Positions 35,404-45,979 of a stretch of 64,000 nt of DNA are shown here, in pieces (positions within the stretch are counted from its first letter, which is position 1; the number at the start of each line of letters is the position of its first letter). This DNA comes from Solirubrobacteraceae bacterium (GTDB taxonomy: Bacteria > Actinomycetota > Thermoleophilia > Solirubrobacterales > Solirubrobacteraceae). Below the pieces are notes generated by a model. The model did no database searches and was not told where the DNA came from. It worked only from the letters and a program-made list of their open reading frames with translations. The stretch covers positions 124,001 to 188,000 of the forward strand of contig JAUJOT010000001.1 of assembly GCA_030447505.1 (NCBI GenBank), read 5' to 3'. Both the position numbers and the translations under genes were made by a program.

Positions 35404-36410
35404 CTAGATGGTTGATTCCGCGCGGTTAGGCGCAGTAGTCGACGAGTGCGCGGCTGGGACGGCCAAGTTGGTGGTTGAGCGTGATCGCGGCGGCGAGGCA
35501 GACGAAGCGTTGAAGGACGCGTTCGCGCAGCCCGGCAAGGGTGCGGGCGCCGTGACGTTCGAGCGTGAGGATGTCTTTGCAGGTCCAGAAGATGCTCTCG
35601 TGCGCTGGCTCGATCGCTGGCGGGTGCGGCCCGTCGCCGGGTTCGTCGCGACGCTTGGGTCGAACGATCGTGGCGTCCAGGTCACTGACAGAGCGGGCGA
35701 AATCGCGGCCGGCGTAGCCCTTGTCGCCGAGCAGGATCTCGCCGCCGCGACGCTCGCAGCGCGCGAGCAACTGCAGCGCGACGTCGCGCTCATCGGCTTT
35801 GGGCGACCTGAGCGCAAGCGCTCTGGGCGTGCCGTCGGGGCGCAGATCGCGTGCAGCCGAAACCCCAGAAATAGCGGCTATGGCTGGCACACCAGCCGTA
35901 ATCCGCGGCATCGCCCAGCTGCGAGCGACGGACCGTTTCGCGGCTTTGCGCGCACGGAACCGGCGTGCTATCGACAAGCAGCAGATCGTCCTGCGCGCCC
36001 GGGCTTTGACTGGCAAAGATCCCCAGCAACCACTCCAACGTGTCAGCGAGTCGACGACGCCGCTTGAAGTACCCAGGTTGCTGCGGCAGCTGCGGGAAGA
36101 GGTGCCCCAGGCGCTTGCCGGCAACGGCGAGGAACCGGCGGTCAGACGGGATGCCCATGATCGCCTGCGCGACACAGAGCGTGACGACCTCCGCGTCTGT
36201 GACTCTTCGAGCCGCGTTGGCCTGCCGGTCAGGCAGGAGATCGTCGGCGGTCGTGAGCGACGGCGCGAACACCGTCGTGAGCAGCAGGTCGAGGTCGGCG
36301 TCCATCGAGGCCCCCACAGGTCGGCGATGCGTCTACGCACCGCCGATTTCGACCCTGCTGCTCTGAAACCCTCGACAAACACGGGCCGTCCCGTGGAATC
36401 AACCATCTAG
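35404..36410. mobile_element. IS982-like insertion sequence
   Basis: An element of about 1 kb with perfect 16-bp inverted ends: CTAGATGGTTGATTCC at 35404-35419 and its complement at 36395-36410. The outer CTAG may itself be the target duplication (palindromic CTAG on both sides), in which case the IS is 35408-36406. Family assignment rests on the transposase, which matches my memory of IS982-type proteins; an IS5-group origin is the alternative because of the CTAG target. Confidence 0.7.
35426..36305 (-). pseudogene. IS982-like transposase, frameshifted
   Basis: The DDE transposase is recognisable in two frames. The N-terminal part (36305 down to about 35870) has DLDLLLTTVF, RRVTDAEVVTLCVAQAIMGI, YFKRRRRLADTLEWLLG and the first catalytic aspartate in LLLVDSTPVPC. 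The C-terminal part has LLGDKGYAGRDF (second aspartate), IESIF/ESIFWTCKDILTLERHG (glutamate) and LNHQLGRPSRALVDYCA. Between them two single-base deletions, in a GGGG run and a CCCC run near 35850-35870, shift the frame. 880 nt plus two restores 294 codons. Either the gene is dead or the assembly lacks two homopolymer bases. Confidence 0.75.
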
Positions 36411-36534
36411 CGCCGCGGCGGCGACGGCAGCCGTCTGAGGGTACCTGCCCACGGCCGGACGCTACGGTTCGCGCCACGGGCGATCCGGTCGAAAAGCGGT
36501 CGGGACGCTCGCCACAAGAAAGGACGAACGGGGA

Positions 36535-37470
36535 ATGCAGAGCGCTCTGAGCGCGCAGGACATCCAGCCATGCGCGAACGAGAGGGTTGACCGGATCGCC
36601 ACGGGGATCGTGACCGTCGTCCCCTTCCTCGCCCTCGGCGTCGTCATCTGGCAGGCGTGGGAGAGCCTGCTGCACTGGCACGACTTCGTCGTGTTCGGCG
36701 TGCTCTACGTACTGACCGGCCTCGGGATCACGGTCGGCTTTCATCGCTACTTCACGCACCGCGCCTTCAAGACGAACCGGATCGTCCGCGCAGCGCTCGC
36801 GATCCTCGGCAGCGCCGCGATCGAGGGCCCGATCACGGCATGGGTGGCCGACCACCGCAAGCACCACGCCTTCTCCGATCAGCTCGGCGACCCGCACAGC
36901 CCGCACGTCGATCACGGTAAGGGCCTGCGCGGCGCGCTGCGCGGCCTCGCGCACGCGCACCTCGGCTGGCTGTTCCTGCATACGCAGCGCGCCAACAAGG
37001 AGCGCTACGCGCCCGACCTCGTCGCGGATCCGATGATCCGCTTCATCGACCGCATGACGCCGCTGTGGATCGTGCTCGGGCTCGCCGTGCCGTTCGGCCT
37101 CGGCTACGCGCTCGGCGGCACCGTGACCGCGGCCCTCAGCGGGTTGTTGTGGGGCGGCGCGGTGCGGATCCTGCTGCTGCACCACGTGACGTTCTCGATC
37201 AACTCGCTGTGTCACTTCTTCGGGCGCCGGCGCTTCGAGACCGGCGATCACTCGCGCAACCTGCTGTGGCTTGCGCCGCTGTCGTTCGGCGAGGCGTGGC
37301 ACAACAATCACCACGCGTTCCCGACCTCCGCGGCGCACGGGATGCGCTGGCATGAGCGCATGCTCGACCCGAGCGCGCTGGTCATCTGCGCGCTGGAGCG
37401 CGTCGGGCTCGTCTGGGACGTCGTGAGGATCAGCGAGGAGCGCCAGGCGGCGAAGCTCGTCGGCGCGTAG
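36535..37470 (+). CDS. acyl-CoA (delta-9-type) fatty-acid desaturase
   Basis: A 311-residue integral membrane di-iron enzyme. All three histidine boxes are present: HRYFTH (about 81-86), HRKHH (about 118-122) and HNNHH (about 258-262). Four hydrophobic segments are arranged as in stearoyl-CoA desaturases. It inserts a cis double bond in saturated acyl chains, raising membrane fluidity; its position beside a cold-shock gene is suggestive but not proof of cold control. The ATG at 36535 follows GAACGGGG. Confidence 0.92.
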   Translation: MQSALSAQDIQPCANERVDRIATGIVTVVPFLALGVVIWQAWESLLHWHDFVVFGVLYVLTGLGITVGFHRYFTHRAFKTNRIVRAALAILGSAAIEGPITAWVADHRKHHAFSDQLGDPHSPHVDHGKGLRGALRGLAHAHLGWLFLHTQRANKERYAPDLVADPMIRFIDRMTPLWIVLGLAVPFGLGYALGGTVTAALSGLLWGGAVRILLLHHVTFSINSLCHFFGRRRFETGDHSRNLLWLAPLSFGEAWHNNHHAFPTSAAHGMRWHERMLDPSALVICALERVGLVWDVVRISEERQAAKLVGA

Positions 37471-37527
37471 CCGCGGACGTTCGAGTCGACGAGGAGCGCG
37501 CGCCGCCGGTCCCGGTCGGTCACGCGC

Positions 37528-37561
37528 AAAAAGAAGGGGCGGCCGCTTGCGCGACCGCCCC
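37528..37561 (-). terminator. intrinsic terminator of second csp gene
   Basis: Read on the minus strand, a GGGGCGG...CCGCCCC stem with one internal mismatch is followed by TTCTTTTT. It lies about 30 bases past the stop of the csp gene at 37592. Confidence 0.8.
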
Positions 37562-37591
37562 AACGTGGCTCAGATGGCCACGTCCAGTGAC

Positions 37592-37795
37592 CTAGATCGT
37601 CTGGACGTTGACCGCCTTCGGACCCTTGTCGCCCGCCTCAGCGTCGTAGCTGACCTTGGCGCCCTCGGCGAGCGAGCGGTAGCCCTCGCCGATGATGCCG
37701 CTGTGATGGACGAACAGGTCCTTCTGACCGTCGTCAGGGCTGATGAAGCCAAAGCCCTTGTCGTCGCTGAACCACTTCACGGTGCCGGTAGGCAT
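37592..37795 (-). CDS. csp: cold-shock protein (second copy)
   Basis: A 67-residue cold-shock-domain protein, very similar to the one at 9152-9355. It has KGFGFI and LFVHHS nucleic-acid-binding motifs and the same [14 protein letters not shown] start. The ATG is at 37795, with GAGGAG upstream. The leader shares motifs and a hairpin with copy 1, and a strong terminator lies downstream, so it is a single-gene unit. The two copies may be expressed under different conditions, but the sequence does not show this. Confidence 0.95.
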   Translation of the reverse strand: MPTGTVKWFSDDKGFGFISPDDGQKDLFVHHSGIIGEGYRSLAEGAKVSYDAEAGDKGPKAVNVQTI

Positions 37796-37863
37796 TCCGG
37801 TTCTCCTCGGGTGTCGTGCTGCATACCCCGAGGATGCTGTTCAGGCAACGTCACTGGGCGCTG

Positions 37864-37892
37864 GCACTGCTTCGCCGGATCCGGTGATCCGG
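37864..37892 (-). promoter_or_regulatory. csp leader RNA element (copy 2)
   Basis: The minus strand carries the same CGAAGCAGTGC motif as copy 1, adjoining a hairpin CCGGATC-loop-GATCCGG at 37875-37892. Compared with copy 1 (CCGGGT/ACCCGG), both arms differ in step, which preserves the pairing. A CGTGCTGC block nearer the start codon is also shared. Confidence 0.55.
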
Positions 37893-37935
37893 CCTTTCAG
37901 ATCGGAAAGGTAGCGGGTCACTACCCTGGTGCGCC

Positions 37936-39777
37936 ATGCCCGTCACGAGACAGGACCTGCGCAACGTCGCGATCGTCGCCCACGTCGACCACGGCAAGAC
38001 GACGCTCGTCGACGCGATGCTCTGGCAATCGGGCGCCTTCCGAGTCGGTCAGGACGTCAACGAGCGGGTCATGGACTCGATGGATCTCGAGCGCGAGAAG
38101 GGGATCACGATCCTCGCCAAGAACACGTCCGTGCGCCACGGCGACGTGAAGCTCAACATCATCGACACGCCCGGCCACGCAGACTTCGGCGGCGAGGTCG
38201 AGCGCGGGCTGTTCATGGTCGACGGGATCCTGCTGCTCGTCGACGCGAGCGAGGGCCCGCTGCCGCAGACGCGCTTCGTCCTGCGCAAGGCGCTCGAGGC
38301 GCGCCTGCCGGTGATCCTCGTCGTCAACAAGGTCGACCGGCCCGACGCGCGCATCGCGGAGGTCGTCGACGAGGTCTACGAGCTGTTCCTCGACCTCGAC
38401 GCCGACGAGGAGCAGATCGAGTTTCCGATCGTCTACTGCAACGCCAAGGCGGGCCACGCCTCGACCGAGGACCCGGAGGACCTCGAGGACAGCCTGAAGC
38501 CGCTGATGGACCTGCTCGTCGAGACGATCCCGGCGCCGCTCTACGACCCCGACCACCCGCTGCAGGCCCAGGTCACGAACCTCGACGCGTCGCCGTACGT
38601 CGGCCGGCTCGCGCTCTGCCGCGTGCGCCACGGGACGATCCGCAAGGGCCAGCAGGTCGCCTGGTGTCGTGCCGACGGCACGATCGAGCAGGCGAAGATC
38701 TCCGAGCTGTACGTGACCGACAACCTCGACCGCGTCGACGCCGAGGAGGCCGGGCCTGGCGAGATCATCGCGATTGCGGGCATCGCGGAGATCACGATCG
38801 GCGAGACGCTCGCCGACCCCGCCGACCCGCGCCCGCTGCCCGTCATCTCCGTCGACGAGCCGTCGCTGTCGGTGACCGTCGGCATCAACACGTCGCCGCT
38901 CTCCGGTCAGGACGGTTCGAAGCTCACCGCGCGCCAGCTGCGCAACCGGCTTGACGCCGAGCTGATCGGCAACGTCTCGCTGCGGATCTTCGACACGGAG
39001 CGGCCGGACACGTGGGAGGTCCAGGGGCGCGGCGAGCTGCAGCTCGCGGTGCTCGTCGAGCTCATGCGCCGCGAGGGCTACGAGCTGACCGTCGGCAAGC
39101 CGCAGGTGCTCACGCGCGAGATCGACGGCAGGACCCACGAGCCGGTCGAGCGCGTCGCGATCGACGTGCCGGAGGAGTACGTCGGCGTCGTCACGCAGCT
39201 GCTCGCGCTGCGCAAGGGCCGCATCGAGTCGCTCGTCAACCACGGCACGGGCTGGGTGCGGATGGAGCAGATCGTCCCCGCCCGCGGGCTGATCGGCTTT
39301 CGCACGGAGTTTCTGACCGAGACGCGCGGCACGGGCCTGCTGCACCACGTCTTCGAGGGCTGGGAGCCGTGGTTCGGCGAGCTGCGCACGCGGCCGACAG
39401 GCGCCCTCGTCGCCGACCGCCGCGGCAAGGTGGCGTCGTTCGCGCTGTTCAACCTGCAGGAGCGCGGGACGATATTCGTCGCTCCCGGCGAGGAGGTCTA
39501 CGAGGGGATGATCGTCGGCGAGAACTCGCGCGCCGACGACCTCGACGTCAACGCCGTCAAGGAGAAGCACCTCACGAACCACCGCTCGTCGACGGCGGAC
39601 GAGCTGGTCAGGTTGGTGCCGCCGCGCAGGCTGTCGCTCGACCAGGCGCTCGAGTTCCTGCGCGAGGACGAGTGCATCGAGGTGACGCCGAACGTCGTGC
39701 GGCTGCGCAAGGTCGCGCTGGACCAGACGAGCAGGGTCAAGGCGGCGCGGGCGGCGAAGCGGGAGTCGGTGGCCTAG
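37936..39777 (+). CDS. typA: translational GTPase TypA/BipA
   Basis: A 613-residue ribosome-associated GTPase with all G motifs: [10 protein letters not shown] (G1), DTPGHADF (G3) and NKVDRP (G4). Downstream are EF-G-like domains II, III and V and the TypA-specific C-terminal domain ([15 protein letters not shown] region). It assists ribosome assembly and adaptation to stress such as cold. The ATG is at 37936. It is divergent from the csp gene with about 140 bases between. Confidence 0.95.
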   Translation: MPVTRQDLRNVAIVAHVDHGKTTLVDAMLWQSGAFRVGQDVNERVMDSMDLEREKGITILAKNTSVRHGDVKLNIIDTPGHADFGGEVERGLFMVDGILLLVDASEGPLPQTRFVLRKALEARLPVILVVNKVDRPDARIAEVVDEVYELFLDLDADEEQIEFPIVYCNAKAGHASTEDPEDLEDSLKPLMDLLVETIPAPLYDPDHPLQAQVTNLDASPYVGRLALCRVRHGTIRKGQQVAWCRADGTIEQAKISELYVTDNLDRVDAEEAGPGEIIAIAGIAEITIGETLADPADPRPLPVISVDEPSLSVTVGINTSPLSGQDGSKLTARQLRNRLDAELIGNVSLRIFDTERPDTWEVQGRGELQLAVLVELMRREGYELTVGKPQVLTREIDGRTHEPVERVAIDVPEEYVGVVTQLLALRKGRIESLVNHGTGWVRMEQIVPARGLIGFRTEFLTETRGTGLLHHVFEGWEPWFGELRTRPTGALVADRRGKVASFALFNLQERGTIFVAPGEEVYEGMIVGENSRADDLDVNAVKEKHLTNHRSSTADELVRLVPPRRLSLDQALEFLREDECIEVTPNVVRLRKVALDQTSRVKAARAAKRESVA

Positions 39778-39841
39778 CGCCCGGCGGGCGCGCACGCGCC
39801 CAGGCCCGCCAGCACCGTCGTGTTCTGATCGCAGTGGCAGC

Positions 39842-40633
39842 TCAGCCCACGTCGCGCGTCGAGCGCGGCAGGGCCACGAGCCGGTGGTCGTCGGTGAACA
39901 GGCGCCGCACGGTGCCGAGCGCGGTCACCGCGGTCGTCGTCGCGGCGCCGCCGAGGATGAGGTACATCAGCGCGAGCTGCACGAGGACGGCGTCCAGCGG
40001 CTCCACGCCGGCGAGGATGAGGCCGGTCATCGCGCCCGGCAGGAAGACGATTCCGAGCGCCTTCGTGTTCTCGATCAGCGGCGACAGCGCGACCCGCAGC
40101 GCGCTGCGAACGATCGGCCGCGAGGCCGCCGTCCACGGCTGGCCGAGCGCGAGGCGCGCCTCGACCTCGGCGCGCCCGTCCGACAGCGCCTCGACGAGCC
40201 GCTCGGCGACGACGATCCCGGACTTCATCGCGTTGCCGATCAGCATCCCCGCGATCGGCACGAGCGTTCGGCCCTCGACCGGGAAGATCCCCAGGCCGAA
40301 CGCGACCGCGAAGCCGCTGACGGCCGTCGCTGCGTTGGCGGCGAGCGCGATCCAGAAGAGGCCGGGCACCGCCGGCGCGCGGCGCCTGTTCGTCGCGGCG
40401 GCGAAGACGACGATCCCGGCGACCCACAGCCACGACCACAGCAGCGGCGTGTCGGGGTCGATGATGATCGCCAGCGCGGCGCCGACGATCAGCAGCTGCA
40501 CGAGCGCGCGCACGACCGCGACGACGAGCTCGCGCTCCAGCCGCAGCGCCAGCCGCACGCTGATCGCCAGCGCGACGGCGACGAGCACGAGCGACGCCGC
40601 AAGCCCGACAGGGCCGACGTCACCGTTCTCCAA
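39842..40633 (-). CDS. fetB: ABC transporter permease, FetB/UPF0014 type
   Basis: A 263-residue membrane protein with about seven helices. The GAMTGLILAGVEPLDAVLVQL and MLIGNAMKSGIVV segments match the UPF0014/FetB family, which works with FetA in iron homeostasis, probably as an exporter. A TTG at 40633 overlaps the end of fetA by 14 bases, so the two are coupled. No other start lies close. Confidence 0.85.
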   Translation of the reverse strand: MENGDVGPVGLAASLVLVAVALAISVRLALRLERELVVAVVRALVQLLIVGAALAIIIDPDTPLLWSWLWVAGIVVFAAATNRRRAPAVPGLFWIALAANAATAVSGFAVAFGLGIFPVEGRTLVPIAGMLIGNAMKSGIVVAERLVEALSDGRAEVEARLALGQPWTAASRPIVRSALRVALSPLIENTKALGIVFLPGAMTGLILAGVEPLDAVLVQLALMYLILGGAATTTAVTALGTVRRLFTDDHRLVALPRSTRDVG

Positions 40634-41300
40634 GGCCCAGCACCTCCCCCGCCGGGCCGCTGCGATCGACGCGCCCGGCGTGCAGCAGCAGGACGTGGTC
40701 GGCGAGCCGTCGCATCTGCTCCTCGGAGTGCGTGACCCAGACCACCGGCGTGCCGTCGTCGACGAGCTGCGTGGCAAGTCGCTCGAGCACGCCGGCGGCC
40801 CTGACGTCGAGCGCCGACGTCGGCTCGTCCATGAGCATCACGCGCGGCTCCGTCGCCAGCGCCCGCGCGAGGCAGGCGCGCTGCGCCTCGCCGCCGGACA
40901 GCTCGCCGGCGTCGCGGCGCAGGAAGCTCACATCGAGGCCCGCGCGCTCGAGCAGCTCGCCGCCGCGCGCCTCGTCGCAGTCGGCGTCGGCCTCGCGCAG
41001 GTTGTCGAGCACGGTGCCGGGGAACGTGACCGGCCGCTGGAAGACGATCGCGACCTCGCGGCGCAGCTCGAGCGGATCGCGCTGCGCGACGTCGATGCCG
41101 CGATGGCGCACGACCCCCTCCGACGGCACCTCGAGGCGGTTGCAGAGGCGCAGCAGCGTCGACTTCCCCGACCCGGAGGGACCGGCGACGACCGTCAGCC
41201 CGCCGTCGGGCAGCGCGACGTCGAGCCCGTCGAGCCGGCGCGCTCGGGCAGATCCGACGCTGACAGAGTCGAAGCTGAAGAGCGCCGCCGCCTCGGACAC
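40620..41300 (-). CDS. fetA: ABC transporter ATPase, FetA type
   Basis: A 226-residue ATPase with Walker A GPSGSGKST (about 42), signature LSGGEAQRA (about 130), and Walker B VMLMDEPTSALD (about 150). It pairs with FetB downstream. The GTG at 41300 is preferred over upstream starts because it fits family length (about 225). Confidence 0.88.
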   Translation of the reverse strand: MSEAAALFSFDSVSVGSARARRLDGLDVALPDGGLTVVAGPSGSGKSTLLRLCNRLEVPSEGVVRHRGIDVAQRDPLELRREVAIVFQRPVTFPGTVLDNLREADADCDEARGGELLERAGLDVSFLRRDAGELSGGEAQRACLARALATEPRVMLMDEPTSALDVRAAGVLERLATQLVDDGTPVVWVTHSEEQMRRLADHVLLLHAGRVDRSGPAGEVLGLGER

Positions 41301-41397
41301 CGCCCGAGTATGCCGACGACGGTGGTCGTTGTATGTGAAACGATCGCCGCTCGCAGGCCGCTCGTCGCGCAACGACGCGGCTCAGCAAGGCCGCGCT

Positions 41398-42475
41398 CTA
41401 GAAGCGCAGTACGGCGGCGATCTGGCCGTGCGGCTCGAGCGCGTCGGGGTGGTGGCGCAGCGGCAGGATCTCGGCCGACTGCGCGACGGCGTGCTCGAGC
41501 GCCTTCTCGAGCGCCTGCGGTTCGGGGCCGTCGAAGCGCTCGTCGTAGATGAGGATCCCGACGCGCGCCTGCTCGAGCATCGCGAGCACGTCGGCAGCGC
41601 CGGTGACCGCGCGTTCGCCGCGGCCGAGTCGCTCGGTGAGGCGTTCGAGGACGTCGCGTTCGTGGCGGAGCTCGTCCGCCTCGAAGCACGCGCTCACCGC
41701 CTGGCGGACGTCGTCCGGCGACGTGTCCGGGACCTCGACGTCGAAGCGGCCGGCGAGCTTGTCGCGCGCCGGGTTGCTCAGGTTCTGCTCGAAGCGCGGT
41801 GCGATCTCCGCGGGGGCGCCGATCAGGACCCTGCCGAAGCGCCCCGTTGCGAGAAGGCGCTCGACATCGCCCGCGGCCTTCTTGAGGTGCTGGTCGATCT
41901 GGTGCTCGACGGCGCGCTGGTGCTCGGCCGTGCCCTGGCGCTCGTGCTGCCCGGGGATGACGTCCTTGACCTGCTCGAGCTCCTCGATGTGGTCGGGGTT
42001 GCCGTGCAGCAGCCGCACGTGGCGGGCGTCGACGACGACGATCAGCCAGTCGCGCGCGTCAGCAGCGCCCGAAGAGCGGCGTGACGTACGGCGAGTCGTC
42101 GATGACGATCTGCGTCCGCGGGGCGCGCGGCAGCGTGTAGGCCTCGAACAGCCCGGCCGCGGAGGCCGCGAAGATCGCGACGCCGCGCCCCCGCTTGGGC
42201 TGGTAGTCGGCGAAGAAGGCGGCTGCCTGCTCGAGGTCCGCGCGCAGCGAGATCCGGCCCTCGTGATCGGTCTCGTAGTCCTCGACGCGCTTGTGCGCCT
42301 CGTCGAGCACCGAGGTGTAGGCCGAGTCGCGCGCGGGCTGCGTGCCGAAGTCGGTCGGGTTGATGTCGACGTAGAGGGTCAGCACGGGGACGCCCGGGCG
42401 CAGCGCAGTCAGACGGCGCAGGGCGTCTTCGAGCAGCGGTGCGAGGTCGACGTAGCCTGCCGCGGATGACTGCAT
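41398..42475 (-). CDS. baeRF-type (bacterial archaeo-eukaryotic release factor-like) protein, frameshifted
   Basis: Two adjoining reading frames together make one protein of about 359 residues. The N-terminal part (42059-42475) has VPVLTLYVDINPTDFG and the C-terminal part (41398-42018, entered near 42050) has DWLIVVVDARHVRLLHG, RVLIGAPAEIAPRF and GILIYDERFDGPEP. This is the pattern of the eRF1-like baeRF families, whose role is unknown but may relate to ribosome rescue. The frame changes in TTCGGGCGCTGCT near 42050 by one extra base (or two missing). Either it is a recent pseudogene or the assembly is in error. Confidence 0.65.
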
Positions 42476-42521
42476 GACGCTCGGATACCCGCGCGCGCCC
42501 GCGCAAGCGCGCGAATTTGCC

Positions 42522-43532
42522 CTACGCGTCGGCCGCCGACGCGCGGCGCGGATCGCGCGGCCCCCGGGCGACGATGTCGCGCCCCGTCGGGCGCAGATCG
42601 GCGTCGAGCTCGAGCTGCCAGAAGTAGCGCGTGAACGTGTGGCGATGGGCGAAGTCGCCGACGTGCGGCTCGATCGTCTCGCCGCGCGCCATCCGCACGA
42701 TCAGCTCAGGGTACGTCCGGCCGGGCCGCGCCGCGTACATCGGCGCCGGGAAGGCGCCGCCGAAGCGCGTGTTCACGTCGGTGACGCCAAGGCCGATCTC
42801 GGCGTCGCGGAAGGCCTGCACGGTGCACGGCCCGCGCACGCCCAACGCCTCGCCGACGGCGCGGCCGAGCTCGATCAGCTGCTCGTCGTGGATGACGGTC
42901 CCCTTGATCGACTCGCCCCCGCGCGACTCGATCATCGTGCGCGGGATCGCGTTCAGGCAGCGCCCGTCGAGGTCGCACAGCAGGTCGATCGAGAACTCCG
43001 GCCCGTCCATCAGCCGCTGCACCATTACGGGCTCCTTGACATAGCCGACGAAGAACTCCATCTCGGCGCGGTCGGCCGCCGGATGGATCGAGCGCGCGCC
43101 CGAGCCGCGGCGCGGCTTGACCATCACCGGAAACGACTGCGGCTCCTCGCCCGGCAGCACGGTCGGCGGCGACGGCAGGCCGTGCGACAGCAGCAGGTGA
43201 TGGGTCTCGTACTTGTCGAACGTCGCGCGCGCCACCGCGGCGCAGGGAACGAAGCTCGGCAGCCGCTCGCCCGCCGCGGCCAGCACTTCGATGTCGAGGT
43301 CCGTCAGCGGGACGACGGCGCGCACGTCGTGCTCGGCGGCGACGCGCTCGAGAAACGGGATGTAGTCGGGATCGTCGATCCGCGGCGGTGTGACGTGCAG
43401 GTCGGCCGCGTAGCGCGCGGGCGCGAGCGGGTTGGGATCGGCGGCGATCGTGAACGCGTGCTCGCCGAACGCGCTGACGATGTCGTAGCGCTTGCCGACG
43501 CCCGTCAGCAGGACGCCGAACCGCTCAGCCAC
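42522..43532 (-). CDS. ATP-grasp family ligase
   Basis: A 336-residue protein in the carbamoyl-phosphate-synthase-like ATP-grasp group. The N-terminal pre-ATP-grasp Rossmann part runs to about residue 110, the ATP-grasp core has PVMVKPRRGSGARS (about 143-156) and the magnesium-binding TDVNTRFGG (about 262-270). The enzyme should ligate a carboxylate to an amine or thiol using ATP. It overlaps the ComA-like gene by 8 bases, so both probably act in one pathway. Confidence 0.85.
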   Translation of the reverse strand: MAERFGVLLTGVGKRYDIVSAFGEHAFTIAADPNPLAPARYAADLHVTPPRIDDPDYIPFLERVAAEHDVRAVVPLTDLDIEVLAAAGERLPSFVPCAAVARATFDKYETHHLLLSHGLPSPPTVLPGEEPQSFPVMVKPRRGSGARSIHPAADRAEMEFFVGYVKEPVMVQRLMDGPEFSIDLLCDLDGRCLNAIPRTMIESRGGESIKGTVIHDEQLIELGRAVGEALGVRGPCTVQAFRDAEIGLGVTDVNTRFGGAFPAPMYAARPGRTYPELIVRMARGETIEPHVGDFAHRHTFTRYFWQLELDADLRPTGRDIVARGPRDPRRASAADA

Positions 43533-44298
43533 CTTCGGCCGCCGGCGGGTGGAACTGCGCGAGCGTGTCGGCGCGCAGGCCCAGGCGCAGCGTCTCCAGC
43601 GACAGCACCTCCGTGGGCGGCACGTTGCCGAGGTTCACGTCGGGCCCGTAGCGCTCGATCAGCCACACCTGCTGGTGCTTCTGCGGCGCCTCGAAGACGA
43701 GCTTGCCGCGGTCGACCTCGTGGACGATCTCGTCGATCAGCCCGGTGCGCGCCTCGCCGTTACGTCGGTAGAGGCCGGCGGTGCCCGTCGCGCGGCCCTC
43801 GCAGATGACGAGCTGGGCGCCCGCGTCGAGCGCCTCGCGGATCAGCGCCACCCAGCGGTAGGGGGCCATCAGCGCGTCGGGGTCCTTCTCCCCCACCTCC
43901 GCGAAGACGGTGTAGCGCGCGGCGAGGCGCTCGATCAGCGCAGCCTTGTCGGCGGGCGGGATCGCGACGACGCCGCTCGACACCTCGAGCACGTCGATGC
44001 CGAGCTCGTCAAGCCAGGCGCACAGCTCGTCGACGCGGCGGTGCAGCCAGGCGAGCTCGGTCAGCGTGCCGCCGAGCATGACCGGCACGTCGTGCGCGCG
44101 GTAGGCGGCGAGCTTCTCCGCGAGGTCCGCCGTGACATAGGCCGAGCCCCAGCCGAGGCGCACCATGTCGATGTGGGCCGCCGACTGGCGCAGCAGCCCG
44201 CCGACCTCGGCCGTGCTGAGGCCGGTGTCGATGACGTGCGTGAGCCCCGCCGCGCGCGGCTTCGGGCTGCGGTCGGGCAGCGGGAGGAAGTCCGGCAT
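43525..44298 (-). CDS. comA: phosphosulfolactate synthase-like protein (ComA)
   Basis: A 257-residue TIM-barrel protein of the ComA family, which adds sulfite to phosphoenolpyruvate to form phosphosulfolactate. Family blocks seen are THVIDTGLS (about 20), DMVRLGWGSAYV (about 44-55), GIDVLEVSSG (about 105), FAEVGEKDP (about 132) and ICEGRATGTAGLY (about 168). It leads to coenzyme M in archaea and to sulfolactate in some bacteria. The other CoM genes are not present here. With the ATP-grasp partner it may make a sulfonate-containing conjugate, which is inference. Confidence 0.85.
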   Translation of the reverse strand: MPDFLPLPDRSPKPRAAGLTHVIDTGLSTAEVGGLLRQSAAHIDMVRLGWGSAYVTADLAEKLAAYRAHDVPVMLGGTLTELAWLHRRVDELCAWLDELGIDVLEVSSGVVAIPPADKAALIERLAARYTVFAEVGEKDPDALMAPYRWVALIREALDAGAQLVICEGRATGTAGLYRRNGEARTGLIDEIVHEVDRGKLVFEAPQKHQQVWLIERYGPDVNLGNVPPTEVLSLETLRLGLRADTLAQFHPPAAEGG

Positions 44299-44394
44299 GC
44301 CGGCCGCAGGCTACCGGTTGCTCCTCTGTCAATTCGGTCAGGAAAAGAGGGGGAAAGAGCCCGTTGGACGCCCGAGCCAGCGCCCAGCAATCTG

Positions 44395-45535
<1,141 letters not shown>

Positions 45536-45562
45536 CACGCGATATCGGGTACAAGACGCGAG

Positions 45563-45961
45563 ATGCGCGCCGGGACTTCGACCTCAGAGCGCCTCGTCGA
45601 GCTGCCGGCGACGGCCGCCGCCGCGGGCATCGCCCGGCGCGAGCTGGCCGCGACGCCGGGGATCACGGGCAAGCTCGGCTACAAGGTCCTGCTGATGGCG
45701 TCCGAGCTGATCGCGGTCTTCGTCGCCGACACCGAGCCGCGCCCGGACCGCGTGCTGCGCCTGTGCGTCGTGGTCACGGCCGAGCGCGTGCGCGTCGAGG
45801 TGACGGGCGACGCGCCGGAGGTCTCCCCCGACGCGCTCCTGCACTCCCGCGAGACGCCGTCGCTCGGCGGCATGGGGCTGCAGATCGTCGAGCGCATGGC
45901 CGACGCCTGGGGCGTGCAGGGCGCGGGCGACGCCGAGATCTGGTTCGAGCTGACGCGGTAG
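45563..45961 (+). CDS. anti-sigma-factor-like HATPase domain protein
   Basis: A 132-residue protein like the RsbW/SpoIIAB-type small GHKL ATPases. The G-box [17 protein letters not shown] is clear near residue 108, but the N-box ([10 protein letters not shown] at about 47) lacks the usual asparagine, so ATP binding may be altered. Family members phosphorylate anti-anti-sigma factors or bind sigma factors. No partner genes are adjacent. The ATG at 45563 lies beside the truncated end of pilB on the other strand. The next gene begins 18 bases after its stop. Confidence 0.65.
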   Translation: MRAGTSTSERLVELPATAAAAGIARRELAATPGITGKLGYKVLLMASELIAVFVADTEPRPDRVLRLCVVVTAERVRVEVTGDAPEVSPDALLHSRETPSLGGMGLQIVERMADAWGVQGAGDAEIWFELTR

Positions 45962-45979
45962 CTACCGTGGGACGAGCCG

